Shown here: one piece after another, positions 34,485-47,215 of the stretch | Position numbering within the stretch: the stretch's first letter is position 1 | Layout of the letters: the number at the start of each line of letters is the position of its first letter | Source: Ostrinia nubilalis | Taxonomy: Eukaryota > Arthropoda > Insecta > Lepidoptera > Crambidae | DNA length: 64,000 nucleotides | NCBI RefSeq assembly: GCF_963855985.1 | Contig: NC_087104.1 | Coordinates: 11,036,001-11,100,000, forward strand | Direction of reading: 5' to 3' | The notes under the pieces: model-generated | Seen by the model: the letters and a program-made list of their open reading frames with translations, nothing else | The model's database searches: none | Told to the model about the DNA's origin: nothing | Made by a program: the position numbers and the translations under genes

Positions 34485-36200
34485 ATATGGCAGCCTTGAT
34501 ATTTATGCGATAATAGCCAGTAATTTCAATTCTACAAACAAACGATAGTCACGGTCAAATCGCTAAAATATCGTTATTTCGCTACCACAACCGAACACGA
34601 AGAATCGCCAAAACGAAATGCATTAGTTGTCGCTACGTGTTAGCTATTTTGGTATTTGCGCTTGCTATCACTTGCTATTATCGTATTTTCAGTCTTACCA
34701 CAGATTAGGCAACGTTTAAAGAAGAGTTAAAATAACAAAGTGTATATTAACTAAGTACGGGAAACATAAAATGGTTGTAAATACCATGTTACCTTTTATG
34801 ACCAATATCTTAAGTGTTTGAGTACAGGTTAACGACATTCTCAGTATCAGAGAGAGCATTCACCTGAAAAATGGGGTAAATTAAGTTAAGTGACAGCCCT
34901 GAGCTATTTGGGTTTCTTGAATTAAGCTAACTAGTCACATTTAGCGAGTAAGTCACTGATCACTCCAAGTTGGTATCGGAATCAATGGATAACTTAGTAT
35001 TTAGGAGAGATGGATGTCTTCCCGTCACTACGATACCTAAAGTAGGTATCTCCAAATGTAGCGTTTGAAGACAAACTTTATGGTGATCCTGATCAGTGCT
35101 TTTAACGAACATGTCACGTTTTATAGGTAGTTATTACTCAAGGAAGTAGGTACATAATACAAGAACGAATAATTAGACTACTATTCTCAGACGTTGTTAT
35201 CAGAGATTACCTAATCCTTACTTTTATTCTTTTTTTGTCTTTTCAGCTTATTTTTTAAAATTGAAGGAATTTTATGTTGCCAATGTTCTTAATTAATGTC
35301 TTATTCTTTTTTTTCCGGCAATATATTTTCTTAATAGAATAAATTACTTATGACTTATTTATTTAGCCCGTCTAATAAAAATATTCTCATTCACCAATAT
35401 TACCGCCATGCTTTATTATATTTGATTAACGTATTTGCCAATCTGATGAGCGGATATTGGAGTGGTGATAAAATGAGAAATTAATATCGTCGAGCTTCTG
35501 TCACTGTATGAAATACCAATAAAGTAATCTTTATTTTAATAATAATCAATAACGGAAAAAAAAGAATTGAAAGCATTAGAACTATTTTCGACTTCTACCC
35601 GGACGGAGTATTGGAGTCGCGGGCAAAAGACTATTCAAATAAAAAACATTGCCAATTGATATTTAACTAACGCAATAAATAACCTCGTAATTAAACTTAT
35701 AATAAATTAGCGAGAAACTTAAAGTAATTACACCCAATCACATTAACATAATAAGTTGATCAATATAATTCAGGTTAAAAGTAAAATAACAATATCAATT
35801 GAATAATGAAAATGGTTATACATAACGTGAGAAATTATCTTCCCAATAGACTGAATGAATTACAGGATTAAAAATTGATTATAGACTATTATAATAATAG
35901 CTTGTACCACCTATTCTGGTATAGGTAAGCCTATAGACGTCCAACTTTGGTCTCATCAAATCATTTTTGTTGTATTATGTAAATTGGAATATGCATATTC
36001 CTTTAGCACAGCGTGCATTAAAATACCTTACTTGAGAGTTGCCGCTCACCTTGATTATTCAAATACTTGCAGACGCTTCGGGGTAAAGGCGATTATGAAC
36101 TTCCCACTAAGTGTATCGCTTACATTTTGGGTCTAAAACAAAGTGTGACAGTGTTTAAACACACGCGTTTGAAGGTGTTGCCATGTGTGAAAATATTCGA
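34485..36200. other. AT-rich spacer
   Basis: No gene, tRNA or recognisable element found. Confidence 0.35.
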
Positions 36201-36206
36201 CGAGAT

Positions 36207-37080
36207 TATAGCCTGACCAGGAACATAAAAACCCTCGCCATGTTGCGGAAAACTAATGGTACTAATTTCTTTTAATGGCAACAGTAACTGAAAACTTCAT
36301 TGACATGTCACCTTGCATGTCAGTCTATTGCTGTCAAAGTGTAAACAAACTTTATTTTAAATGTGCGCAATTGGTTTTATGAATTAAATTGCTAAAATAT
36401 TTTTATAGTCGTGAAAGAAAAGTGGTTCACAATGTGTTAAAGTATTTGTCGAAGAGAAATACGGGTTCGGACAATATTTTCATTTAATAATGTTCCGACA
36501 AATGTTGTCAAATTGACTGACATGTTTATCGTATAGTACAGTCCACTATGAAAATTTGCTGTGGTTTGTTTCAACTATCTATATTAAAATTTTTGTCACT
36601 TTCTAAGTGTTGAATTTTATGGAATTGGGAAAGAAGTACCGAGTTTGAAGCGTTCATGAGCAGACATTGCAGTTGAATATTCAAGTTCTGAATTTGATTA
36701 TTGATGAATAATAAAATAAATCCTACTAGCTCGATTGATGGTTTCATTTAATTTATTTAAACCAGGTTACCTATAATAATATTTTTTCGTTAATTTACGA
36801 AAATATCAAATTAGCCCGTAATCCTGAATCCTGATACATAAAGTTAGCCTATTAATTTAACACAGGTACGACTGTACTCAGTGTTGCACTATCAAATGCA
36901 ATTGACGCGCCTCTGTGCCAGGGTTTTTATGTTCCTGCCCCCCTAGACAAAACGCACTTTTTGATCGAATCGAAAATCGAATCTGTCAAAACTCCATACA
37001 AAAAAGGGGCTTTTCGACCACTTTTCTACTGGTTTGCGATTATAATTTGCACTTTGTCTAGACCCACTGGTCAGGCTATA
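36207..37080. mobile_element. Element F, copy 2, interrupted near its right end
   Basis: Near identical to 28993-29738 with a few single-base changes and short indels. The right terminus is split after GTTCCTG by a 129-bp insertion, then resumes as GTCAGGCTATA. Confidence 0.8.
36938..37066. mobile_element. Small MITE inserted in element F (CTG duplication)
   Basis: Ends CCTAGACAAAACGCACTTTT and GCACTTTGTCTAGAC are imperfect inverted repeats. CTG occurs on both sides (36935-36937 and 37067-37069). The interior includes GTCAAAACTCCATAC. Confidence 0.65.
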
Positions 37081-37618
37081 CAAAGTTATTTTATGACTAT
37101 TGATGCAGAGATGCTGTGAGGGTAAGAAAAAGCGTGGTGCGGAAAAGTCTGCCGATATTTCACCAGTTCGCACTAAACGTTTCGATAACTTTTTTATAAT
37201 GCAAATAGCTAGGGACTAGAATTCGCTGTATCTGTTTATTGCCATAGTTTTTACTAAAAATCGTCCATAAAGACTAGTTCCTTTCTACTTTATGTAGAGT
37301 CGTCTGCGGCGCAGCTTAAGAGTCCTAAATGTCTCTCTTAAAAGCATTTTGAGCGGACAGTTGCAAGGAAAGGCTAATTTATAACGCGAATGTGTTTTAG
37401 AGAATGTTTTTTTAAGTATAAAATAATGCTGCCGCAAGGAGGGGCTGGCCGCCGCATGCGTCAAGTCACACTATATCCTCATTACGCGAATTAGCGACTT
37501 TCTACCTGAAAGTTTCTAATTACCCATTCTTAAAACACTTTTTCTTTAAATTAAACTGTAAATGTTCGTGTGTTTATGAATAAGATTTTCATGATTACCA
37601 CTGAAACACTGTTTTTAC

Positions 37619-37830
37619 CTCAGATCATAGAAAGAGAATAGATATGAAGTCGCGCGTAACTACAACGAGAACCAGTGTCCCCACATTTCCCCCACCACAG
37701 CTCCCACACACACATTCAACTGTGTAAAAACAAAGCGACTGAGAGTCTACGACAACATGTGCAACCGGCTTAAAAATGCTGTGATTGGCCAGAAGGCGTG
37801 CCTTATGGCCAATCAATGGCCGCGTGACGT
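37619..37830 (-). promoter_or_regulatory. Candidate promoter and non-coding first exon, minus strand
   Basis: On the minus strand an arthropod initiator TCAGTC lies at 37742-37737. It is preceded within about 90 bp by two GGCCAAT/ATTGGCC sites (near 37790 and 37810) and a GC-richer stretch with CACGTCACGCGG. About 120 bp downstream is CTGAG|GTAAAA, a possible donor at 37618. The segment has only short upstream frames, so it would be 5'UTR. The coding part was not found. Confidence 0.35.
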
Positions 37831-37924
37831 GACGCACACTTTGAAAAAAGCAATTAGAGAGAAGAAAGATAAAATGGAGTCGATAAGATATCGATACTTT
37901 AAATCCTGGGGGCAAGGCTCGAAA

Positions 37925-39560
37925 TTGGTTTAAAAAATGCTTGTATGAAAACCTTTTTATTATTATACGTTATTATTATGTTCTTTAACGATTTTTGCAT
38001 AAAGGAATCAGTTCCATTTTGTATGGACGAAAAACTCAGAATCAATTATTGGGACTAAATGAAGTTACCTTATATTAATTTACCCCAACCAAAGCTCAAT
38101 GTCGTTATCGATGGAGTATAGAAGTTATAGACTGACAAAGTTTGTATGAAAAGTCATGGGTTAAGTAGGTACTTGCGATTTTTACCAGTATTTACAATAT
38201 TGGTAATATATTATTATTTACTTTAATAATAATAACAGGATCACTGTAATTATTATTAACTACTATCGCGCATTAACTTTTTAATTATGGCGAAATTCGT
38301 ACCGCCTATGTTTATCAAAAATAATGCCTATATTAGGCTTTCAACTAGCTCTTATAGTAATTACATAGTTAACAGTTACTAATCCCTTCTACTATTGTTA
38401 TTGTTTTTGTAAAAACTTAAAAATCGCAAGCAACTCATGATTTTTTCATTCAAAATTAGAAAATAGAAAATAATAATTTACTTCTATTTATCGATAATAG
38501 GAAACCGTGTTAGAACACGAGCCCTGCACTATGTTACGACCGGCACATGCGGCCGTACTGTGTATTTTCACGCGTCAGTGGATATCGGAAGAAATAAAAT
38601 ACATTGCGCAGTAGTTACGCATGACATAAAGTGGTTGCTAACTAAATTGTCAATGTACAACGTGTTTGAATTTTTATCACCACTAATTTCGATATCGCAG
38701 TAAATGTCACGGCACTGAATTCGTTCGTAAAAATGTTTAGTTTTTTTTATTTATAAGCAAAATACCAATGGATTTGCAATATTTACATGTGGTAAATGAC
38801 TTCATTGTTCCTGTAGTTCTTCGTTTCACTTATGTTATTGCACGTTACGACGCATTATCCAACAATATCGGAGAACATTTCCTCAGTACGACTGAATCGC
38901 GACTAACCTGGCGTCGCGGGCGATGTTCGTTTCTGGGCATATCGCGGAGACACGCGCCACGCCCCCGTTTCACATCTATTCCCTTCTATGATCTGAGGTT
39001 TTTACTGTCGATTTTTCCGTGTCCTATTACCACTTCACCGACTGTTCACTGATTAACTGGCAAATTACTTAATCAATCAATTGGAAATAGTGACCCTAAC
39101 GTTTCCAATTACATTGATGTATGTGAAACAATTAACATCATTCATTAATTTCATTATTACTTGAGAAACTGAAAACAAAATAAGCAAACATAGAATACGC
39201 TAAGCGGGGACTACGAGTAAAAACGAATTTCTTGTGGGGGACAAAAGCACCAAGAGACCACTAGATTTTCCCCTAGTTTTCGCTAGTCATAATAAAGAAA
39301 TTAAAAGATCTTTCAAATACAAGTTCCACATTTTCGAATTGTCACTAATGGGTAATTGTTCAGTAATTACCGTGTCATAAGATGAAGTGAGCGTATCTAA
39401 TTAACCCTCTTGAGTGATATGACCTCTTTACAACTTGAACCAATTGGTTATTGAGGCGACTTTTGTCAACCTTTTTGTTATTTTACAAGCTTTATATTGA
39501 CTTCACTTGTTAGTATGTGTGGGACAAATCTTGCAACTGAATTTAAGACCACTTCTCCTC
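37925..39560. other. Spacer with a GC-richer patch at 38.5-39.05 kb
   Basis: An open frame 38768-39052 from ATG to TGA (94 residues, arginine-rich middle) has no recognised domain or splice context. The surrounding DNA is AT-rich and no function is assigned. Confidence 0.3.
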
Positions 39561-39635
39561 AACCGATTGAGCTGAAATTTGGTATACTTATGTAAGTACG
39601 ATGACAATGCAATGTTATGGTACCATTGAGCTGGT

Positions 39636-39996
39636 CTGATGATGGAGTCAGGAGTTGGCCATAGGAACTCCTAAACGAAACGGCGGATCGCATCGAGTTT
39701 GGGTTCCTTGGATGTGTCTTTTTGAGCACTTTTGTGCTAGATGATGCCCAGGGTCCTGATGATGGATTCGGGAGGTGGCCATAGGAACTCCTAAACGAAA
39801 CGGCAGAAACTCATCGAGTTTGGGTTCGTTGGATTTGTCTTTTCGAGTAGTTTAGTGCTAGATGATTTCCAGGGTCCTGATGATGGAGTCAGGAGGTGGC
39901 CATAGGAACTCCTAATGGAAACGGTGGAAACTTATCGAGTTTGGGTTCGTTGGATTCGACTTCCCGAGCACTTTGGTGCTAAATGATGACCAGGGC
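39636..39996. repeat. Three tandem copies of a 120-bp unit
   Basis: Units start at CTGATGATGGA at 39636, 39756 and 39877 and share GGCCATAGGAACTCCTAA, ATCGAGTTTGGGTTC and TTTTGTGCTAGATGAT. The repeat is dispersed in moth genomes and here leads directly into the hairpin at 40031. Confidence 0.85.
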
Positions 39997-40030
39997 CCAG
40001 AGATTGAGACACAACTAAAAAGTGTAAAAT

Positions 40031-40293
40031 AAAATTAGAATAAAAAAAACTTTTTTAAAAACAAGCTTTATCCTGAAATGCAGTTGTACTAAAACGAAAA
40101 AAATAATTGTATACTAGGTTCAAAGAATTTCGAAAGCTTGTAGCGCAAACAGAAAAAAAGTGAAATAAATTGCATGCGCGATACAAGCTTTCGAAATTCT
40201 TTGAACCTAGTATACAATTATTTTTTTCGTTTTAGTACAACTGCATTTCAGGATAAAGCTTGTTTTTAAAAAAGTTTTTTTTATTCTAATTTT
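40031..40293. repeat. Hairpin with 112-bp arms
   Basis: Bases 40031-40142 and 40182-40293 are reverse complements with no mismatch by eye, separated by 39 bases. Arm words include AAGCTTTATCCTGAAATGCA and AGTACAACTGCATTTCAGG. A diverged relative of this arm lies at 51490-51620 inside the Ldh_2 intron. Confidence 0.9.
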
Positions 40294-40299
40294 TTTATG

Positions 40300-41075
40300 A
40301 CTTGTATTGATAGACTTCTAGCTCATAGGTAGGTAGGTACACTTATGTATTTTTTATGGGTTCATATTAAACTTGGATACTGATACTTAAGCATACTTTT
40401 AAGTTTATCAAGGTAAAGGTAAAACCAACTAACATTTACTTAGATAAGATTCTATTTTTATTTTAAACTTGTTTTTTTTTTACATTAAGTGAGCTTTTTT
40501 ACATTATGTATTTTCCCTTGCGACGTCGGAATAAATTAATTAGGTACCTCTTGCCTGATTTTATTTTTAGCAGCAAAACAAAGCAGGAACATATTCATCA
40601 AGAATGTACTTTGGGCATGTAAGCGCCATCTGGAGTAACTAAGTGGATACGCAAAAGCTCCCAAGCTCTGCAAAGTTCTAAAGCGTCGCTTCTTGGTTTA
40701 ACTATTTGTAGAGACAAAACAGAGATGGCGCTCTGCAAAATTATTATTTTTTTCAGTCGCAAAGCAAAGGCTTTAGCAATCCTTCAAGTACAGACGCCAG
40801 CACTTCTTCATTTTAGCCATAGTAACATTGATTTCCTTATTATAATAACATTATTTTGATAAGTAGCGGAAAACCATAAAATGATTTAAATAATGGGTAT
40901 TTTTGATGACGATTGTTTAATGTAACCCACTTTTTATTTATCGTCGTAATCAAAATGTCACGGTCAAGGCCCGTTTATTATCGCACGGTTGCTTACATAA
41001 AAATAATGAAAGAAACAAGCTCATTATCATGTTAATTGGTTAGAACTGTACGTAGTTACGAGATCAAAAGAGGTC
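40300..41075. other. AT-rich spacer
   Basis: Short TAGGTAGGTAGG runs occur near 40328. Nothing gene-like. Confidence 0.35.
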
Positions 41076-41082
41076 GCCATAA

Positions 41083-41260
41083 GCCTAGGCGCAAACCACC
41101 AACTTTTAGTTGGCCGATAGTTGGGCCCGATTTGAATTTGTATGAAGAATCGGCCGATACCAAATCGGTGTAATGTACGCACTTTCATACAATGTCCTTA
41201 ACTGATTAACAGCCCGACCTAACTATCGGCCAACTAAAAATCAGTGGTCTGCGCCTAGGC
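41083..41260. mobile_element. MITE B, copy 2 (TAA duplication)
   Basis: This is a 178-bp relative of the element at 2702-2877, sharing GGCGCA ends, TTGGCCGATAGTT and the internal GTATGAAGAATCGGCC. Target duplication TAA is at 41080-41082 and 41261-41263. Confidence 0.75.
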
Positions 41261-41269
41261 TAATGCACT

Positions 41270-44100
41270 CCAAAATTGGCTAGGTTTCGAAGTCGATGCG
41301 ACTAGTTAGTTTTCAATTGCCTTTCACTAACGATTATAAGCCAACGTCCTCGCGATTGGGAAACATTTATTGTACACAATGACCGTGACAGACATTGCGC
41401 AACTTCTTTCCAAGGAATTTTCTAAAATATGTTGGATTTATAACATAAAAAGCTGTCTTTATAAATCCGTAACTAAACTGTTTGTAAAAAAGTGCAAGCG
41501 ATGCATGTAAAAGCAAAGCGTGAAATGATCGAGTAGAACGTAAGACTGCATCGTGCTTTCCATCAAAGCTATGTCAGGACAAGGACAATGGAAATTATAA
41601 AAGGTTCGTCCTTTTTTCTTCAGGAGTTGCTGCTAAACGCTTTTTATAGAACACGACATTCGACAGTCAGACACACATCGAAATGCAGATTATTTGATCA
41701 AATGTAAATTATGTAGGTAGGTAGGTACCTACGTCTTATCTTAATGTAATATTCTGTGACGAAAGTTAATTTCAAACGGAAAATCCATTTCAAATCTTAT
41801 CGAAAACTTACGGTACAGATTAAATCAATTTCATTCATCAAAACGTGAAGTGCCATAATGCTCTGCTATATTTTTTTTGCTAGAATTGATTATTTTGTCC
41901 CATATTATGCACAGGTCAGTTTCAATCATACATAGGTTTCTTTTAAAACTCTTAAAATTCAATTAACACACTAACAATAAGTTATCCATCACTAAGTAGG
42001 GAAGCCAATGTATTTGAAACAGCAATCCTCCAGTATTATCTGGAGGGTTGTCTGGAGGAGATCGCTTTATAGTGATAAGACCGCCTAAATTGTGCCTTAC
42101 TTCGTAACCATTTCATATCATCTTAATTACGTAGTATTTATCACGTAAAAAATCGATTAGTGACATAATAAATTATCGATAAATGTTCGAATTTCTCGTC
42201 ACGCCTCCATTAATGACTTGATAATAACAAAATACAATCGTTATCATGCAAAACAAAACAAACGGTAGCTCTGAAACTATCGAATGAACGAGCAGTAGTG
42301 ATAATAAAGTCACATGGCAATCAGCAATCAAACGGTGTACCCATACGACTAGTAATAAAATACAGTCGCAGCATAGCATCTGGTTTCATTATGAAACGTC
42401 AACGAGTAATCGACCCGCGTCGAGTAACGTCAACAAAATAGGTTAGCGTGTGAACTGTGTGCAGGAAGGCGCGCAGGCGCTGGTATCTCCTGCCTCCGCG
42501 CGAGAGATAGCCTCTTCCTGAGCCAAACAAAACATAATCAACTCTATTATTTTATACATTACAAAATTTTCCTAATTAAATTCGTTGCGGGTTCTATCCA
42601 AGATTGTCAGCTATCCCTCGGGACTACTACTAAATTTCACCGGCTAGGTTTCATAGGAAGTTAAAAGTTCCTTAGATCTTGTATGTACAAGAGTTGCAGA
42701 AACAATCTATGCTCTTATTCATATTGTGTAAGACCATTTATAGGTAGGTACATAAGTCTTAATTTTAGTATTTAGAATATAATAAGACTTAGCTCAAAGT
42801 ACTTGATTTCATAATTTATAGGCCTTAGATGAGTGAGACAGATATTATGGTTGTCATATTGCCATAATTAGCTAGTTTGTAGTACAATGAGATTCTTTGA
42901 CACAAATGAAACATTGTTATCATTATAGGGTTTTCTATTCCATAGACGGTATTAAACCAAAATGTACATTGAATATAATTGCACTTAGTTTTGTAATACC
43001 TTTTAGGTATATCTAGATGCTAGTTTTAGTAGTTAGTTTTCATCGCATTAATAGTTTTTTTGTGTCAAAAGTATTTAAGTTCCGTTAATAATGAAAGCTC
43101 AAACAAAAGAAAACCACCTTTGATTAAAGTTTCATAACTTCATCATAACAAAGTGTATTAATTTATTTATCTTCAAAAGCATTTTAAAATATTGTTGTGA
43201 ACAAAAGGAATAATTAATAATATTAATTATTATTATTAACAGCAAAGTTTGCTCTAAGTTCAGCAGTTTGTAAGGTCCTATATTAAACGGACCAAACGGA
43301 CAAAAGTAAAAAAAGTAATGGTACGCAAAATAGAAACAAGTACAGATTTTAAGATGTTTTATTTATTAGCCAAGTTAATTACCATACATTAGTATGTTAA
43401 CAGTTACAATGCCTTTAATTACAAACAGGTAGTTATCAGTGATAAGCTACTTTTATGGTCCGTGTTAAAAATAATGGTTATCGGCAAAGAACAATTTCTT
43501 TATGGTTGTTAGCAATCAATATGTGATTTGAAGTCGTTCAACTTTTATTGCTTTTTTTATTACTATTTTAAAATTATTTGAATACATATTCCTACAATTT
43601 TGTACTTAAATAATATGCCATTGAAATACATTAAAACTTATTGAGGTAGAAAGTTTATAATAAAAGTTTAGTTTTTCTTCAATTAATTTTGTACTCACCA
43701 GTGATTACAGGAACTATTTTAAAGCCTAACTAATTACAGTACATTTGGTTTTGGCATGTAATAATTGGTATCAGTACAGGATGAGGATGCTGATGGAATC
43801 CGATAAGGCTGGATGCTAGGGAATAAGTAGTTAGGATGTAGGACGTTTTCTAGGTTTCATCTCATTATTCAGGATTCACAGGAAACGGTGCAAGTAGGCG
43901 ATCATTTTGGATAACCAAAAACTCAATTTTGGAGTCAATTATATCTTGGGATTAGGATATGATGAAGGAACCTGAAACAGAGCATGGATACAAAGTATTT
44001 CCAGGTAAGGTTTAGGTTAAGATGGACGTAGGATTTTGTTAAATTAAGTACCTACCTAATACAAGGCGGAAGAGACAAGTAGGAACTCAATTTTAAAACA
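41270..44100. other. Spacer with weak promoter-like words
   Basis: TATAAAAGG at 41597 and TTTATAGA at 41643 are TATA-like, followed by CAGTCAGAC near 41665, but no exon is evident. A GC-richer patch is at 42440-42530. A minus GTGAGT donor-like site at about 43698 has no usable acceptor. Confidence 0.3.
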
Positions 44101-44111
44101 ATGTACTTACC

Positions 44112-44794
44112 ACAGAAGTGAAGCAGACGTATCCTCGTTTAGCCAATTCAAAGTGGCCGTAAATAACGCACAAAGCACCCACACAAATCCACTGATTGTC
44201 AGGACTCGTAATAACAAAATTACAAATATTATTTATCAAAACAAGATCCCACTGTCACTAAGTCGGGTTACGAATCATACACTGTTATTTAATTTCAACA
44301 TTTATCTCTTTTTATCATCACTAACTTCCGTCACTGAAGCTGCTGGTTTAATTGAACTTTAATCAATCCGTCATACGAGTCCTTTTAATTTAAATTTTCG
44401 TTTTTTTACCGATTCTATCAAAACAACAATGACGTTTGACAGAAACAGGTTAACCTCACTCGCATCAAAAAATCCTTCACGATTTAGAAGAGAAAGCTTT
44501 GATTTATATAAAAAATATATCTGTAACACTTTGTGATTCACACTTTATTTAAAATAATTTAAACTTGCTTATAATCACGATTTATTGGAGTTATCCAACA
44601 CAAATTATGCGCACGCAAAAGACTTTTTCCCGGGAGAAGAATCGGGTATGAGCAAGCGAGATGGCGAGACAACCGTACCAAGCGGCGACGACGACGGGTT
44701 CATAGAGAAAAGTAATACATAGGACGGGTTGACTGCTTGCTCAATGCTCGCAAAAAAAGGCGACAGAGACGAAACGAATGAACGAATGAACTGA
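44112..44794 (-). promoter_or_regulatory. Candidate 5' exon and promoter zone, minus strand
   Basis: On the minus strand TTCTGTG|GTAAGT is a strong donor near 44110. Upstream of it 44600-44720 is GC-richer (GGCGACGACGACGGG on plus) and a TCAGTT initiator-like word lies at 44794-44789. Hydrophobic open frames precede the donor but none has an ATG, so this would be 5'UTR. No coding partner was identified to the left. Confidence 0.3.
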
Positions 44795-44933
44795 TTGTTG
44801 AAGGCGCGGTCAGTACTTTTGATGATGATGTTATTGTTTGAGTTGTTTGGTCAGTAAGTTAAACATTATTAAAAAGGTACGGCTACATAATTATTGTAGG
44901 TATGTTTAATATGTAGGTCATTTACCTATAACA

Positions 44934-46262
44934 TTGCACAACAAAATCGAACTTTTTTTTTGTTGCATGAGATTTTTCACTTGTTGTTTACTAATTTAGG
45001 CTCGCTGATTTTAAATCTACCCTCAGATTTTTTCTAGCAGCTCTAGTTTATGAGATACAGGTACCCTCTTAAAATGTACTCTCCATTTGACTGCTGATAT
45101 CGCTATCGTCAACGTCTTACTAGTTTCTCTTTCTTTTTTTGCAATGACTTCGTCTAGAAAGACCTGTGTAAACAATCCAAATAGATTTGTCACATTTGTG
45201 GCAGATATACATTCAAAAAATCCCGTTTAAATGTGTCAGACTTCGTGAAAAATGCCTATTTGGAGTACTTTCAACGGCTGTCGGAAACAAATAACAAGCC
45301 CTGGATACCGAATATAGTGTGTAAAACGTGTGTGGAGTCTTTACGATTATGGAAAAATAACAAGAGGGATCCCTTGAACCTTAATAGTCCTATGATTTGG
45401 CGGGAACCGTCAAACCACCACGACGACTGTTATTTCTGCGTTGTAAACATAACAGGAATTAACCGCTCAAATCATTCTAAGTGGGGTTATTCTAATGTGC
45501 CGTCAGTTACTGGACCTGTCCTGCGTTCAACTGATACACTAAAACCCCAACCATGTACATCTCAGGTACTGTACTACAGTACGTCCGCATGAAAATGTTC
45601 AACGAATGGATCGTTACGAAAATTGAGTGTTGAGAAGTTAAAATTTGAAATTTTCGATGGACCACAACTTAAAAAAATAATAAACGATGTAAATTTTACT
45701 GAAAGTATGACAAACGCTGAAAAAAAAGGCCTGGATTGAGTTTGCTTGGTTCGTAAAAAACTTTTTGGGAAATAAGTAGTCCTTCAATTTTCCTGACCAC
45801 GTCAATCAGTTAGTACTATACTTTCAGCAACTGGAATACAACATGAGCATTAAGATGTATCTCCTTCATAGCCACCTTGATCGAATTCCTGAAAATCTTG
45901 GAGATTTAAGCGAGGAGCAATGAGAACGCTTTCATCAGGATATTTGCGCTATAGAAGAGCGGTACCAGGGCTATTGGAGTGAAAGTATGATGGCTGAATA
46001 CTGTTGGATTATCCAGAATAGTAGTAACACTCGAACTCATTCAAAAAAGTCACATAAAAGAAAGTTTTGTTCTAATTACATAGTTAAAGAAATTGTTATA
46101 ATATGACATGAAACCATGTTTTTTTGACAAAAATAGCTACTCTTCACATCTCAAAAAGTAGAGCTGCTAGCGAAAATCTGAGTACAGATTTGGAATCAGG
46201 GTAGAAAATGCAGCTAGATCCATAAAAAACATTCCATGCAACAAAAATGCTGTTGTGCAGTG
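44934..46262 (+). mobile_element. Transposon-like element with decayed terminal repeats
   Basis: The left end TTGCACAACAAAATCG plus TTTTTGTTGCATGAGAT and the right end CCATGCAACAAAAATG plus TGTTGTGCA are imperfect inverted repeats bounding the broken gene at 45.15-46.08 kb. Target duplication not settled. Confidence 0.5.
45150..46080 (+). pseudogene. Broken gene of a dispersed arthropod family (zinc-finger-like N-terminus, HSHLDRIPENLG core)
   Basis: The N-terminal part reads ICHICGRYTFK-like (with frameshift), then SDFVKNAYLEYFQRL, WIPNIVCKTCVESLRLW, PMIWREPSNHHDDCYFCVVN. The C-terminal part, in another frame, reads MSIKMYLLHSHLDRIPENLG, DLSEEQ, a stop, ERFHQDI and ERYQGYWSESMMAEYCWIIQ. I know this as a highly repeated uncharacterised protein family in arthropods. 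The CxxC...CxxC pairs suggest zinc binding; enzymatic role unknown. Several frameshifts and stops make this copy inactive. It lies between terminal repeats, implying a mobile-element gene. Confidence 0.75.
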
Positions 46263-46329
46263 AATATTCTTTAAACACTCCTAAGTTCCCAACGCTACAA
46301 ACAACAACAACTCAAAAAACCGATGAATT

Positions 46330-47150
46330 TTGAATGTAAAAAGTTTACAGTAGCTACTACTAGGCAGTTGCTTATAAGCTTAACAGCCTAATCCTAATAA
46401 GGTTTAGATATAAGGCTGTTAGTAAAAAAGTCATCGTCCCTTGGAAAAAATAATTTCCTACTTTGGTATTTACATTTAGGGAATGGAAAATTCTGCTACG
46501 AATAGCCAGTTTAAGTTTTCAGTACTAAGTCTAGATTCATTCCATGGAATTCAGGATTAGGACTTCAGACATTTGTGCTTTTTATTTTCACAATCGATTC
46601 TAATAACTAATTGATTACATGTGATTGATTGGGAAGATTATGAAAAGGTTTCTGGATAGGTACACCACTCTCCGGAAGTTGTAGCGTAGAGCCACTACCT
46701 GATTAAAAGGTACTTATATTCTCATCATTAATGTTCACATTTACAACACAACGGTAAGACAAAGGTAGGTATAAGTAATCGTTAACCTCTGCTGCTTAAA
46801 ACACTTGATGGCTTTCAAATCGTTTCGTTTTGCGAACTCATTCGGTTTTCTGTAAATAATAAACTTTCTGCAAAAGTCGGGATTCAGAATTGTTGGATTC
46901 ATTAATGAAGAAATTATTTTAAAATTAACTAGGTCAAACTTGTTTCAATTTCCCTCCTGGACTACTGCATAATAATTACCTATTCATTCAAGAATAACAA
47001 TTTTCACTCCAATGAATTCCTTTCTAGTCACAATCGCCTCCTGGGGGTCAATATTATTATATTCTCAGATACTTAGATCACTTTAGTTAGGTCATTGCAA
47101 TCAAGAAGCACGTCACTTGCTCGTGAACACTACGAGTGTGTAAAATATTT
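46330..47150. other. AT-rich spacer
   Basis: No recognisable gene or element. Confidence 0.35.
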
Positions 47151-47160
47151 ATGGTTGCAG

Positions 47161-47215
47161 GGAGCCATTGAATGCAGAGCCATCGACCGTTGTGTGTGAC
47201 CTTTCTGCCGAATAA
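47161..47215 (+). CDS. Very short candidate terminal exon
   Basis: A GGTTGCAG acceptor is followed by 17 codons (EPLNAEPSTVVCDLSAE, entering with one leftover base) and TAA, and the stop overlaps an AATAAA at 47211-47216. The combination of acceptor, short frame and polyadenylation signal is exon-like, but it is short enough to be chance and no upstream exon is known. Confidence 0.2.

Noticed and set aside
38768..39052. 94-residue ATG-to-stop frame
   Set aside because: No recognised motif or codon pattern, and no splice or promoter context; kept only as a note in the spacer entry.
39636..39996. Possible CRISPR-like array
   Set aside because: The 120-bp units are contiguous repeats without unique spacers, in an animal genome.
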